Assembly: GCF_012999535.1 (NCBI RefSeq)
Contig: NZ_JABBWV010000018.1
Location: 62,001-126,000 of the forward strand
Source of the DNA: Microbispora sp. H11081
GTDB lineage: Bacteria; Actinomycetota; Actinomycetes; Streptosporangiales; Streptosporangiaceae
Direction of reading: 5' to 3'
Length of the DNA: 64,000 nt
The translations under genes were made by a program, and so were the position numbers. Under the pieces are notes generated by a model that ran no database searches, was not told the DNA's origin, and was given only the letters and a program-made list of their open reading frames with translations. Within the stretch, counting starts at the first letter, position 1, and each line of letters begins with the position of its first letter. Shown piece after piece: positions 16,779-28,068 of this stretch.

Positions 16779-18887
16779 GTGAAACTCTCAAAAACGGTGT
16801 TCCCGGGCATCGTGGCGTTCCTCGCCCTCGTCCCCCTCGCGCTGGCGGCGGCGCCCGCGTCGGCGGCCCCCGGCGAGGACCCCGGTCTCCCCTGGCGTCG
16901 TGACCACTGGCCGCAGACCCAGCCCTGGCAGCGCGACCAGCCGGACGAGGCGCAGGCCCTGCGCGGCCGCGCGTCCCGGGTCGTCGCCCCGATCGATCCG
17001 CAGAACTGGAAGAACCCCGACCACATGACGTGGTCGGACTACAAGAAGATCCCCGGCACCGACTGGGCCAACCCGGCCGTCAAGGGCTCCGCGCGGACCT
17101 TCAAGGGCGCGCTCGTGCTGGTGGACTACCCCAACCAGCCGTTCGTGGTCACCCAGCCGCAGAACTCGACCGTGTTCGGCAACCCCAGCGCCGAGGCCCA
17201 CGACATCCCCCGTGACAAGGTCGCCAAGTTCTACCAGGACTTCCTCAACACCCCCAACCAGCTCAACAAGGGCCACACCCTGCACGAGTACTGGATGGAG
17301 GACTCCGGCGGCCGGTACGGCGTCGACCTCACCGCGTTCGGTCCGTACACCATGCCGGGCAAGTCGTACGAGTACGGCATGGAGTATCAGCGGGACGCCT
17401 GCCCGGCGGGGGACAACTGCAGCAGGGACCTGCGTACGGACGGCAACACCGCCTGGGTGAACGCCGTCGGCCAGGAGGTGGCGAGTCAGTTCGACTTCGT
17501 CTTCTACCTGAGCGCCGGCCAGGACGAGTCGGCGACCTGGCAGGAGTTCGGCATGATGAAGTTCCCCACCAAGGAGGACGTCACCGACGAGTTCGGCCCG
17601 CCGGACCCGAACCTGCCCAACTGGTCCCGTACGCGTTACGTGGACTGGACGTCGTGGGCCGCGGGCTCGTCGTTCTGGCCGAACGCGCGCTTCGGCGTCG
17701 ACTCGGTCCAGACCGAGAGCTCCGGCATGGGGACGTTCGCCCACGAGTTCAGCCACATCATGGGCATCGCCGACAACTACAACAACCCGTACGGCAACCC
17801 GCCGATCCGGGCCTACACCGGCGTCTGGGAGATGCTCAGCCGCGGCAGCTTCAACGGCCCCGGCGGCCCGCACAGCCGCTGGCTGATCCCGCCGACGGCG
17901 GGCGCGTCGATGGGCGCCCAGCACATGCTGCGCAACAAGATCAAGCTGAACATGGTGGACGAGCAGAACGTCCTGCGCCTGTCGCGTGAGGCGCTCCGCG
18001 ACTCCGGCGTGGTCGTCGCCAACGTGACCGCGCGCGCGATCCAGCCGGGCAAGAACGGCCTGATGGGCGTCAACGTCTCCTTCGACACCGGCGACAAGTC
18101 CACCGGGTCGTGCAGCCAGCGGACCGACCCGCTCTGCGACGGCGGCTCCTACGACAACTACACCGTGGAGGTCGTCGACCGGATCGGCACCGACTCCTTC
18201 ACCCCCGACTCCGGGGTGCTCCTGGCCAAGACCAAGAACCAGGACCGGGCGCCGTTCGAGTGGGTGATCGACGCCAACCCGCAGGACATCAACATGACCG
18301 ACTACGTCCTGCCCGACGGCACCAAGGTCCCGATCACGATCGGCGACTACCGGCAGCTCGCCGACGCGCTCTTCCACGCCGGCACCGACTCGGGCAGCCA
18401 GTACGAGTACGTCGACCAGGCCAACCGCCTGCACTTCTACATCACGGACGTGCAGCGCGACGCCAAGGGGATCCTGTCGTACACGGTGGCGATCAAGTCC
18501 CTCGACGGCTCGGGCCCGCAGAAGCGCGGCGTGAAGCTGCTGCCGGGCGCCGGCGTCCCCGCCGCCGAGAAGGGCGTGTCGATGTGCAGCTTCCCGCTGT
18601 CCAACACCGGCAAGGCCGCCCCCGCCGACGCGCAGCACCCCGAGGACGTCAGCGCGTACCTGAACAGTGACGTCTACCGGCTGAAGGCCGAGGTCGAGGG
18701 GAACGGCTGGACCACGATCACGCCCAACGCCCTCGCGGCCGTCGACTTCGGCGCCAAGAAGACCGTCACCGTCTTCGCCCAGCAGTCCGCGGGCGGCAGC
18801 CGTCACGCCACGGTGAAGCTCACGGCCACCTCCGAGAGCGACCCGACCAAGACGATGACCGCCACCTGCCACGTCAACGCCGTCTGA
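16779..18887 (+). CDS. Secreted M6 family (immune inhibitor A-like) metalloprotease
   Basis: 702 residues. A signal peptide (1 to about 29) ends APASA. The zinc motif HEFSHIMGIAD has the two His and catalytic Glu of HExxH at 322-326, followed by a Met-turn-like EMLSRGSF tract. The C-terminal 350 residues are beta-rich and carry several Cys, probably for substrate or matrix binding. M6 enzymes are secreted zinc endopeptidases. It lies beside two collagen-like secreted proteins and a PucR regulator. No Shine-Dalgarno precedes GTG 16779, and a -10-like TATAAC sits 11 bases upstream. Confidence 0.88.
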   Translation: MKLSKTVFPGIVAFLALVPLALAAAPASAAPGEDPGLPWRRDHWPQTQPWQRDQPDEAQALRGRASRVVAPIDPQNWKNPDHMTWSDYKKIPGTDWANPAVKGSARTFKGALVLVDYPNQPFVVTQPQNSTVFGNPSAEAHDIPRDKVAKFYQDFLNTPNQLNKGHTLHEYWMEDSGGRYGVDLTAFGPYTMPGKSYEYGMEYQRDACPAGDNCSRDLRTDGNTAWVNAVGQEVASQFDFVFYLSAGQDESATWQEFGMMKFPTKEDVTDEFGPPDPNLPNWSRTRYVDWTSWAAGSSFWPNARFGVDSVQTESSGMGTFAHEFSHIMGIADNYNNPYGNPPIRAYTGVWEMLSRGSFNGPGGPHSRWLIPPTAGASMGAQHMLRNKIKLNMVDEQNVLRLSREALRDSGVVVANVTARAIQPGKNGLMGVNVSFDTGDKSTGSCSQRTDPLCDGGSYDNYTVEVVDRIGTDSFTPDSGVLLAKTKNQDRAPFEWVIDANPQDINMTDYVLPDGTKVPITIGDYRQLADALFHAGTDSGSQYEYVDQANRLHFYITDVQRDAKGILSYTVAIKSLDGSGPQKRGVKLLPGAGVPAAEKGVSMCSFPLSNTGKAAPADAQHPEDVSAYLNSDVYRLKAEVEGNGWTTITPNALAAVDFGAKKTVTVFAQQSAGGSRHATVKLTATSESDPTKTMTATCHVNAV

Positions 18888-18906
18888 CGGCACTGACGCA
18901 CGTTGA

Positions 18907-18949
18907 GGCGGCCGTCCTTCCGACACCCCCTCCCGGAAGGGCGGCCGCC
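18907..18949 (+). terminator. Terminator after the M6 protease gene
   Basis: A 16-bp stem (18907-18922 with 18934-18949, one G-T pair) and an 11-nt loop, starting 19 bases past the stop. Confidence 0.7.
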
Positions 18950-18964
18950 GGCGGCGTGACATGA

Positions 18965-19001
18965 GAAGGCCCTTCCGGACGATCCGTCCGGAAGGGCCTT
19001 C
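18965..19001 (-). terminator. Terminator of the purQ-purL unit
   Basis: A perfect 17-bp stem (18965-18981 with 18985-19001) with a 3-nt turn, 34 bases beyond the purL stop. Its core GAAGGCCCTTCCGG is identical to that of the hairpin at 15393. Confidence 0.7.
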
Positions 19002-19034
19002 GTACGCTCGGGATCAGCCCGAGATCACTCGAGG

Positions 19035-21286
<2,252 letters not shown>

Positions 21287-21287
<1 letters not shown>

Positions 21288-21970
21288 CACGCGTTCACCA
21301 GCCTCTTGAGGATCGAGGTGAAGAAGTGGCGGCCGTCCACGCTGGGCGCGCCGGTCAGTTCCTCGACCGCGTGCTCCGGGTGGGGCATGAGACCGACGAT
21401 GTTCCCGGCCTCGTTGGTGATGCCCGCGATGTCGTTGAGCGAGCCGTTCGGGTTGCCGCCCGCGTAGCGGAAGACCACCCGGCCCTCGCTCTCCAGCGCC
21501 GCGAGCGTGGCGGCGTCGGCGACGTACCGGCCCTCGCCGTGCTTGATCGGCAGCACGATCTCCTGGCCGTCGGTGAAGTCCCCCGTCCACGCCGTACGCG
21601 TGTTCTCCACCCGGATGCGCTGGTCGCGGCAGATGTAGTGGAGGCCCTCGTTGCGGGTCAGCGCGCCGGGCAGCAGGTGCGCCTCGCAGAGGATCTGGAA
21701 GCCGTTGCAGGTGCCGAGCACGGGCAGCCCGGACCGGGCGGCCGGGATCAGCTCGGTCATGAGGGGGGAGAACCGGGAGATCGCCCCGCAGCGAAGATAG
21801 TCGCCGTAGGAGAACCCGCCCGGCAGGAAGACGGCGTCGACGTCCTTGAGGTCGTGGTCGGCGTGCCACAGGGGCACGGCCTCCGCTCCGGCCAGCCGTA
21901 CGGCTCGCGCGGCGTCCTGGTCGTCGAGTGTTCCGGGGAAGGTGACGACGCCCACCCGGGCAGCGCTCAT
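21287..21970 (-). CDS. purQ: Phosphoribosylformylglycinamidine synthase glutaminase subunit PurQ
   Basis: Class I glutamine amidotransferase that supplies ammonia to PurL. 227 residues from ATG 21970, with GGAGGG 9 bases upstream. The nucleophile is in [14 protein letters not shown] (C88), and the His/Glu pair is in [12 protein letters not shown]. An ATG 8 codons earlier lies within the leader and lacks a binding site. It overlaps purL by 4 bases. Confidence 0.96.
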
Positions 21971-22218
21971 GACAGTATTCCCTCCAAGGCGCACGCCGCC
22001 GTCTCATGTGCCGGACGGCGGTCGGTGGCGGTACACCTCAGGGTATCGGAGCCGCCAAACAGGCTCCTCCCGTGGCGGCCAGTCCCGATCACGCACGCAC
22101 ACCGCCGGGGTTCCCGGGCACTGCGCGGTGCCTCGCGACGGTTCTCGCAAGCCTGGGGCGGGGGGCGCGGGACCGGATCAGGGCCGCGCGGGATGCGCGG
22201 GACCCCAGGGCTGCCCAG

Positions 22219-22240
22219 GCCGGCCTCGGGTGAGGCCGGC
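22219..22240 (-). terminator. Hairpin downstream of the anti-sigma-type ATPase gene
   Basis: GCCGGCCTC and GAGGCCGGC pair over 9 bp with a GGGT loop, 24 bases beyond the stop. The remaining 21971-22218 region, upstream of purQ, shows nothing else I can support. Confidence 0.55.
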
Positions 22241-22263
22241 GGGTAACGGTGCCTCGGCGGTCC

Positions 22264-22713
22264 TCAGACCCCGGCGAGGTGACGGTCGAGGGTGAGGTGA
22301 TGGGCGATGGCGTTCTTGTCCCAGTCGAGTTCCTTGCACATGCGCACCGTGGTGCCGCGCCCGGGCGTGATGTCGAACGAAAGATCGTCCACGACGGCCC
22401 GCATGATCAGGATGCCCCGTCCGTTCTCGGTCTCCGCCGGCGGGTACTGCCGGGGGATCATGTGCAGCCCTTCGCCCTCGTCGGCGACGCGCAACTCGCA
22501 GCGGCCGTTGCCGATGGTCGCCATGACCTCGTAGCGGTTGGCGGGACCACCGTGCCGTACGGCGTTCGCGCACGCCTCGGACGTCGCCAGGAGTATGTCG
22601 GACACGCACTCCTCGGTCACCCCGAGAGACCGGAGCGCGTCTCCCACCACCCGGCGCACCATGGGGATGCCTATCGCGTCCCGTGGCATCGCCAGTGAGA
22701 ACTCAATATCCAC
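22264..22713 (-). CDS. ATP-binding anti-sigma-type regulator (HATPase_c_2, RsbW-like)
   Basis: 149 residues. A Bergerat-fold kinase domain: N box LLATSEACANAVRHGG, G1 LRVADEGEGL, G2 ENGRGILIMRAVVDDL and GRGTTVRM. Streptomycetes have many such RsbW-like proteins that bind sigma factors or anti-anti-sigma proteins. GTG 22713 has GGGAGGGG upstream and is preferred to GTG 22743. It is unusual here because it splits purS from purQ-purL. No partner gene lies next to it. Confidence 0.85.
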   Translation of the reverse strand: MDIEFSLAMPRDAIGIPMVRRVVGDALRSLGVTEECVSDILLATSEACANAVRHGGPANRYEVMATIGNGRCELRVADEGEGLHMIPRQYPPAETENGRGILIMRAVVDDLSFDITPGRGTTVRMCKELDWDKNAIAHHLTLDRHLAGV

Positions 22714-22886
22714 CGGACCCCTCCCGGTGTCGAAGGTCACCAAGGAAGGCTTCCCCGATGAATCAGGGCTAACCGCAAAATCACGTTGCTGTTAATCAGG
22801 GCGCGCCGTATAGGTGGGTTCGAGAGGGACCGAAGCCTCATTTGAGGTTGATATGAGGCGGAAATAGTGGTGTGAAATGCGTCACT

Positions 22887-23132
22887 TCAGCTCTCGACGT
22901 GGATCGAGAAGTCCTCGATGACCGTGTTGGCCAGCAGGGTTTCGGCCATCTTTCGGACGTCCGAAAGTGCGGCCTCGTCGGCCGGGCCGTCCAGTTCCAG
23001 CTCGAACCGCTTGCCCTGCCGCACGCCGGCGACCCCGGAGAAGCCGAGTCGCGGCAGCGCCCGGGCGATCGCCTGGCCCTGCGGGTCAAGGATCTCCGGC
23101 TTGAGCATGACGTCGACGATCACGCGCGCCAC
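22887..23132 (-). CDS. purS: Phosphoribosylformylglycinamidine synthase subunit PurS
   Basis: 81 residues, MARVIVDVMLKPEILDPQGQ at the start and FELELDG plus NTVIEDFSIHVES later. PurS is a small dimer that bridges PurQ and PurL. GTG start with GGAGGAAC 6 bases ahead. Here it is separated from purQ by about 900 bases and another gene, so its supply depends on readthrough or its own promoter. Confidence 0.95.
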   Translation of the reverse strand: MARVIVDVMLKPEILDPQGQAIARALPRLGFSGVAGVRQGKRFELELDGPADEAALSDVRKMAETLLANTVIEDFSIHVES

Positions 23133-23429
23133 GATGTTCCTCCAGTTCGAAATGGCCCGCCGGTGTCGGGGGGTCCGCCTGGGTCAAGCCTAGTGCCGCC
23201 CCGCCGTCGCGCCCCCTGTGGCCCCGGTGGCGCGGGTGTGGCGTCTCGTGGTCCGGGAATCGGAGAAGTGTGGACGAGACGGCGGGGCTTGCGCTAGGGG
23301 GTGCGAGTTCTGCCACGATGTCCACATATGCGCCCGGTCGTCCACCCCAGCGGCCGTACGCCACACGACCCGGCCTCGCTGCGGGGGTGACCCCTCCCGC
23401 GGGGGGCCCGACACGCACAGGAGTGGCAC
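23133..23429. promoter_or_regulatory. Divergent promoter region, purS and 2-oxoacid dehydrogenase genes
   Basis: About 300 bases between two outward-facing genes. It must hold both promoters by position. I see no operator strong enough to name. Confidence 0.4.
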
Positions 23430-24521
23430 GTGACAGCCGACGCCCCTCGAGGTGTAGACGCACCCCCGGAGCTCGTCCAACTGCTCACCCCGGAAGGGGA
23501 GCGGGTCGAGCACCCCGACTACGACATCGAGCTGACCGCTGAGGAGGTCCGCTCCCTCTACCGTGACCTGGTCCTCGTCCGGCGGATCGACCTGGAGGCC
23601 GTCGCGCTCCAGCGGCAGGGAGAGCTCGGCATCTGGGCGTCCCTGCTCGGGCAGGAGGCGGCGCAGATCGGCTCGGGGCGGGCGCTCACCGACGCCGACA
23701 TGGCCTTCCCCACCTATCGCGAGCACGGCGTGGCCTGGTGCCGCGACGTCGACCCGGTCAAGCTGCTCGGCCTGTTCCGCGGGGTGAGCAACGGCGGATG
23801 GGACCCGGCCGAGCACAACTTCCACCTCTACACGATCGTCATCGGCTCCCAGACCCTACACGCGGTCGGCTACGCCATGGGCGTCCAGCGCGACGGAGCC
23901 GACGCGGCCACGATCGTCTACTTCGGCGACGGCGCCACCTCCCAGGGCGACGTGAACGAGTCCTTCATCTGGGCCTCGGTGTTCAACGCCCCCGTCGTCT
24001 TCTTCTGCCAGAACAACCAGTGGGCCATCTCCGAGCCGCTGGAGAAGCAGTCGAAGATCCCCCTCTACAAAAGGGCCTCCGGCTTCGGGTTCCCGGGGAT
24101 CCGGGTCGACGGCAACGACGTGTTCGCCTGCCTCGCCGTGACCCGCCGAGCGCTGCAGAACGCCCGCGAGGGGCAGGGGCCCACGCTGATCGAGGCGTTC
24201 ACCTACCGGATGGGCGCGCACACCACCTCGGACGACCCCACCCGATACCGCCTCGCGGACGAGCTTGAGGCGTGGAAGCTGAAGGACCCCATCGAGCGGG
24301 TCAAGGCGTACCTGTTCAAGAACCAGCTCGCCGACCAGGAGTTCTTCGAGAAGATCGACGCCGAGGCCGACGCGCTCGGCAAGGACGCGCGCAGCCGGTG
24401 TCTGGCGCTGCCCGACCCGCCGCCCGGGGCTATCTTTGAGCACGTGTACGCAGGCTCCCACGCACTTCTCGACGAGGAACGCGAGCAGTACCTGACCTAT
24501 CTGGCGGGGTTCGAACGATGA
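23430..24521 (+). CDS. 2-oxoacid dehydrogenase E1 component, alpha subunit
   Basis: Thiamine-diphosphate decarboxylase of a pyruvate or branched-chain 2-oxoacid dehydrogenase complex. 363 residues with the TPP motif GDGATSQGDVNESFIWASVF through CQNN (166-196), and phosphorylation-loop-like YRMGAHTTSDDPTRYR. The similarity pattern fits the BkdA/PdhA group. It stops in an ATGA overlap with E1 beta. Which 2-oxo acid is used is open; vdh in the same window would make branched-chain substrates. GTG with AGGAGT upstream. Confidence 0.9.
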   Translation: MTADAPRGVDAPPELVQLLTPEGERVEHPDYDIELTAEEVRSLYRDLVLVRRIDLEAVALQRQGELGIWASLLGQEAAQIGSGRALTDADMAFPTYREHGVAWCRDVDPVKLLGLFRGVSNGGWDPAEHNFHLYTIVIGSQTLHAVGYAMGVQRDGADAATIVYFGDGATSQGDVNESFIWASVFNAPVVFFCQNNQWAISEPLEKQSKIPLYKRASGFGFPGIRVDGNDVFACLAVTRRALQNAREGQGPTLIEAFTYRMGAHTTSDDPTRYRLADELEAWKLKDPIERVKAYLFKNQLADQEFFEKIDAEADALGKDARSRCLALPDPPPGAIFEHVYAGSHALLDEEREQYLTYLAGFER

Positions 24522-25492
24522 CCACTCTGACTCTCGCCAAGGCGTTGAACGAGGGCCTCCGCCGCTCCATGGAGGACGACCCCAAGGTGCTCGTGATGGG
24601 AGAGGACGTCGGCAAGCTCGGCGGCGTCTTCCGCGTCACCGACGGCCTGCAGAAGGACTTCGGCGAGGACCGCGTGATCGACACGCCGCTCGCCGAGTCG
24701 GGCATCATCGGGACGGCGATCGGTCTTGCCCTGCGCGGCTACCGGCCCGTCTGCGAGATCCAGTTCGACGGGTTCGTGTTCCCGGCCGCCGACCAGATCA
24801 TCACCCAGCTCGCCAAGATGCCGCTGCGGTCGCTCGGCACGCTCAAGCTGCCCGTCGTCGTACGCATCCCCTGCGGCGGCGGCATCGGGGCGGTCGAGCA
24901 CCACTCCGAGTCGCCCGAGGCGTACTTCACCCACACCGCGGGCCTGCGCGTGGTCGCGTGCTCCAACCCCGCGGACGCGTACACGATGATCCAGGACGCC
25001 GTCCGCTCCGACGACCCGATCATCTTCTTCGAGCCGAAGCGCCGCTACTGGGACAAGGCGGACGTCGACCTCGCCGCCCCAGGCCTTCCGCTCGATCGCG
25101 CCCGCACCGTACGGCAGGGCCGTGACGTCACGCTGGTCGCGTACGGGCCGATGGTGAAGACCTGCCTGGAGGCCGCCGCGGCGGCCGAGGAGGACGGGCG
25201 GAGCATCGAGGTCGTCGACCTGCGCTCGCTCAACCCCCTCGACGTGGACGTACTGACGGAGTCCGTCACACGGACCGGACGGTGCGTCGTCGTCCACGAG
25301 GCCCCGGTCTTCACCGGTTTCGGGGCCGAGATCGCGGCGCGCGTCACCGAGCGCTGCTTCTACAGCCTGGAGGCACCGGTGCTGCGTGTGGGCGGGTTCT
25401 CCACGCCCTACCCGCCGTCCCGGCTGGAGGACCACTACCTGCCCGACCTGGACCGCGTGCTCGACGCCGTGGACCGTACGTTCGCTTACTGA
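24518..25492 (+). CDS. 2-oxoacid dehydrogenase E1 component, beta subunit
   Basis: 324 residues completing the E1 heterotetramer. Characteristic stretches: VLVMGEDVGKLGGVFRVTDG, DTPLAESGIIGTAIGLALRG, EIQFDGFVFPAADQI, and near the C-terminus YPPSRLEDHYLPDLDRVLDA. Coupled to E1 alpha by 4-base overlap and followed 16 bases later by E2. Confidence 0.92.
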   Translation: MTTLTLAKALNEGLRRSMEDDPKVLVMGEDVGKLGGVFRVTDGLQKDFGEDRVIDTPLAESGIIGTAIGLALRGYRPVCEIQFDGFVFPAADQIITQLAKMPLRSLGTLKLPVVVRIPCGGGIGAVEHHSESPEAYFTHTAGLRVVACSNPADAYTMIQDAVRSDDPIIFFEPKRRYWDKADVDLAAPGLPLDRARTVRQGRDVTLVAYGPMVKTCLEAAAAAEEDGRSIEVVDLRSLNPLDVDVLTESVTRTGRCVVVHEAPVFTGFGAEIAARVTERCFYSLEAPVLRVGGFSTPYPPSRLEDHYLPDLDRVLDAVDRTFAY

Positions 25493-25508
25493 GGGGGAGG
25501 GATCTGCC

Positions 25509-26915
25509 ATGCTGCGCGAGTTCAGGCTCCCCGACGTGGGCGAGGGACTGACCGAGGCCGAGATCGTCAGGTGGCATGTCGCCCCTGGCGACTCTGTGAA
25601 GATCAACCAGACGATCGTGGAGATCGAGACGGCCAAGGCCGTCGTCGAGTTGCCGTGCCCGTACGAGGGCACCGTTTCCGCTCTGATGGCCGACGAGGGC
25701 CAGACCGTCGACGTAGGCGCCCCGATCATCTCCGTGGAGGACGGCGAGGGCGGCGATGCCGCCGGCTCGCGTCAGGAGGCGCTGGCCGGTGACCTGGTTC
25801 CCGACGTGGGGAACGGCGCCCGGGCTGAGGGGTCGGCGCAGGGGTCGGCTCAGGCTCCCGCCAAGGAGCAGCGTCAGCCGGTGCTGGTCGGATACGGCGT
25901 CAAGACGAGCGCCACCCGCCGCCGTCCCCGCAAACCGGCGTCCCCCGCGCCTTCCGCTCCATCGGTCTCTGCGGTACGGGTTGCCGGGGTGATCCCAAGT
26001 GCGGGGACAACCCCAGGTGCCGGGATGACACAGGGCAACGGCTCCGGTGTGCGGGAACGGGTGCGCGTCCTGGCGAAGCCGCCGGTGCGCAAGCTCGCCA
26101 AGGACCTCGGCGTTGACCTGGCCGCCCTCACGGGCACCGGCCCCCAGGGGTCGATCACCCGGGCGGACGTGGAAGCGGCGGTCGCGGCCCCCGCCCCGAG
26201 CGCCACCCGGGAGGCGGGCGTACGGGAGGAGCGCGTCCCGGTCAGAGGGGTCAGGAAGGCGACCGCGCAGGCGATGGTGTCCAGCGCGTTCTCGGCCCCG
26301 CACGTGACCGAGTGGCTCCAGGTCGACGTGACAGAGACGATGGAGGCGGTGCGGCGGCTGCGTACGCTGCCCGAGTTCGCCGAGGTCAAGGTCTCCCCGC
26401 TGCTCCTGGTCGCGAAGGCGCTGATCACGGCGGTGAAGCGGCACCCCATGGCCAACGCCTCGTGGACCGGCGACGAGATCGTGGTCAAGCACTACGTGAA
26501 CCTCGGCATCGCCGCGGCCACCGATCGCGGGCTGATCGTGCCCAACATCAAGGACGCCGACGCGATGTCGCTGCCCATGCTCGCCAAGGCGCTCGGCGAG
26601 CTCACCGAGCGGGCGCGTACGGGCAAGTGCCAGCCGGCCGAGCTCAGCGGCGGCACGATCACGATCACCAACGTGGGCGTCTTCGGCGTCGACGCGGGCA
26701 CCCCGATCCTCAATCCCGGAGAGGTGGCGATCCTCGCCGTGGGCCAGATCAGGGACATGCCCTGGGTGGTCGACGGGCAGCTCGCCGTCCGCAAGGTCAC
26801 CACCCTGGCGCTGTCGTTCGACCACCGCGTGGTCGACGGCGAGCTCGGCTCCTACGTCCTGCGTGACGTCGGCGCCATGCTGGAGGACCCCCTCCGCATG
26901 CTCGCCTGGAGCTGA
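25509..26915 (+). CDS. Dihydrolipoamide acyltransferase (E2) of a 2-oxoacid dehydrogenase complex
   Basis: 468 residues. Single N-terminal lipoyl domain with the lipoylated Lys in IETAKAVVELP (K43), an Ala/Pro-rich linker, a peripheral-subunit-binding domain (VLAKPPVRKLAKDLGVDLAA...GSITRADVEAA), then the catalytic domain ending in SFDHRVVDGELGS (His and Asp of DHRxxDG). ATG 25509 follows GGGGGAGGG. The operon has no E3, so lipoamide dehydrogenase must be encoded elsewhere. Confidence 0.93.
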   Translation: MLREFRLPDVGEGLTEAEIVRWHVAPGDSVKINQTIVEIETAKAVVELPCPYEGTVSALMADEGQTVDVGAPIISVEDGEGGDAAGSRQEALAGDLVPDVGNGARAEGSAQGSAQAPAKEQRQPVLVGYGVKTSATRRRPRKPASPAPSAPSVSAVRVAGVIPSAGTTPGAGMTQGNGSGVRERVRVLAKPPVRKLAKDLGVDLAALTGTGPQGSITRADVEAAVAAPAPSATREAGVREERVPVRGVRKATAQAMVSSAFSAPHVTEWLQVDVTETMEAVRRLRTLPEFAEVKVSPLLLVAKALITAVKRHPMANASWTGDEIVVKHYVNLGIAAATDRGLIVPNIKDADAMSLPMLAKALGELTERARTGKCQPAELSGGTITITNVGVFGVDAGTPILNPGEVAILAVGQIRDMPWVVDGQLAVRKVTTLALSFDHRVVDGELGSYVLRDVGAMLEDPLRMLAWS

Positions 26916-26985
26916 TCGCCCCGCTCAAGTCGACTGCAAGATCCGGACCAGTGAGGTCCAAGCGGCGGTTCCTAGGTTTTCGGCT

Positions 26986-27120
26986 GTGACCCTCATCCCG
27001 AGCGGCAGGCGGGACGTCACCGTGCGCCGCGTCCTCCCGAAGACCGTGCGCCCGGAGGTCCCCGCGACCCGGTGGGACAACAGTGAATGTCCCGCCGGGC
27101 CGCCGACAGGGCCGCGATGA
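26986..27120 (+). CDS. Candidate 44-residue peptide, possible substrate of the next protein
   Basis: GTG 26986 opens a 45-codon frame starting VTLIPSGRRDVTVRRVLPKT and ending CPAGPPTGPR. Third positions are G or C in nearly every codon until the last 14, which overlap the next gene if that starts at 27087. Its TGA overlaps ATG 27117 (ATGA). No clear ribosome binding site; a TAGGTT 7 bases before the start could make it leaderless. It has one Cys and one Trp near the C-terminus. Being paired with a PpiC-related maturation-type protein makes it a candidate modified peptide; this is inference, and it may also be a leader peptide. Confidence 0.4.
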   Translation: MTLIPSGRRDVTVRRVLPKTVRPEVPATRWDNSECPAGPPTGPR

Positions 27121-27956
27121 GCGTCGTGCCCGCCACCGCGTTCGCCGCCGTACTGCTGCGTGGCCTGCTCGGCAGGCGTACGGCCGTACCCGGGCCGTCG
27201 CCTGAGGGCGTGCGCGCGCCGGACGGGCGCCCGGTCCTCCGGGCCGCAGGTCACCTGGTCACGGTGGACCGGGTGCGCCTGCCCGTCGCCGACGCGCTCA
27301 TGCTGGTGCGCGGGCGGCCGTACGGTGACCGTGCCGGGCGCTGCCCGCTCGAAGAGATCGTCGAGCAGTGCCTGCTGATGGACGAGACGCTGGAGGACGG
27401 CGAACCGCTCGACGACGCCGAACTCCTGGCGGCAGCCGAGGATTTCCGTGCCGGCCACGGCTTGGGCGACCGCGCGTCCACGCTGGCCCGGCTGGCGGAG
27501 CTGCCGTTGTCCGGCGAGCAGTTCGAGGCGTTCATCGCCGGGATCGCGCGGCGGCGGCGCTTCCGGCGGCGCAAGGAGGCCGAGCTCGCGTCTGCCCACC
27601 TCGCCGCCCACCGCTCGGACTTCGACCGCGTACGCGCCCTGTGGGTGACGGGCTCGCGGCCGGTGAACGGGGAGTCGCTGCGCGGCCCGGACGGCCTGGT
27701 GTGGAACGGGGAGGCCATGGTGACCGTGGGCGAACGGTGGGTCAGGGACCTGCCCGCGCCCCTGCGCCACGCCGTGCCCGGCGCCCTGGTCGGCCCGATG
27801 ACGTACGGCGAGGGCTATCTGACCGGGATCGTGCTGGAGCGCCGGCCGGCGCGGGACGGTGACGCGGAGACGCTGGCCGCGGCGGGCGAGGCCGCGTTCG
27901 GCGAATGGCTCGCCGCCCGGCGCAGGCGGGCCTCCGTCGAGTGGCACTGGCAGTAG
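27117..27956 (+). CDS. PpiC/SurA-type peptidyl-prolyl isomerase-related protein (peptide maturation type)
   Basis: About 279 residues. The N-terminal part (residues 1-90) is basic and Pro-rich. The middle, VRLPVADALMLVRGRPYG...IVEQCLLMDETLEDGEPLDD, resembles a SurA-like helical domain with HLAAHRSDFDRVRALWVTG. The C-terminal VGPMTYGEGYLTGIVLERRP and EWLAARRRRASVEWHW resemble PpiC-type folds. The ending recalls the TIGR04500 putative peptide maturation family as I remember it. No signal peptide, so it is cytosolic. ATG 27117 is coupled to the 44-codon frame; ATG 27087 is an alternative. Confidence 0.55.
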   Translation: MSVVPATAFAAVLLRGLLGRRTAVPGPSPEGVRAPDGRPVLRAAGHLVTVDRVRLPVADALMLVRGRPYGDRAGRCPLEEIVEQCLLMDETLEDGEPLDDAELLAAAEDFRAGHGLGDRASTLARLAELPLSGEQFEAFIAGIARRRRFRRRKEAELASAHLAAHRSDFDRVRALWVTGSRPVNGESLRGPDGLVWNGEAMVTVGERWVRDLPAPLRHAVPGALVGPMTYGEGYLTGIVLERRPARDGDAETLAAAGEAAFGEWLAARRRRASVEWHWQ

Positions 27957-28068
27957 TCGTCATGCGGGACGGCGGATCCGATCCGCGGCGTGGGGGATGA
28001 GAGGATGATCGCTGTCAACGGCGCGGCCACGGAGGCCGCGTGAGCTTCGTCCATCCCAGGGGGAGAGC

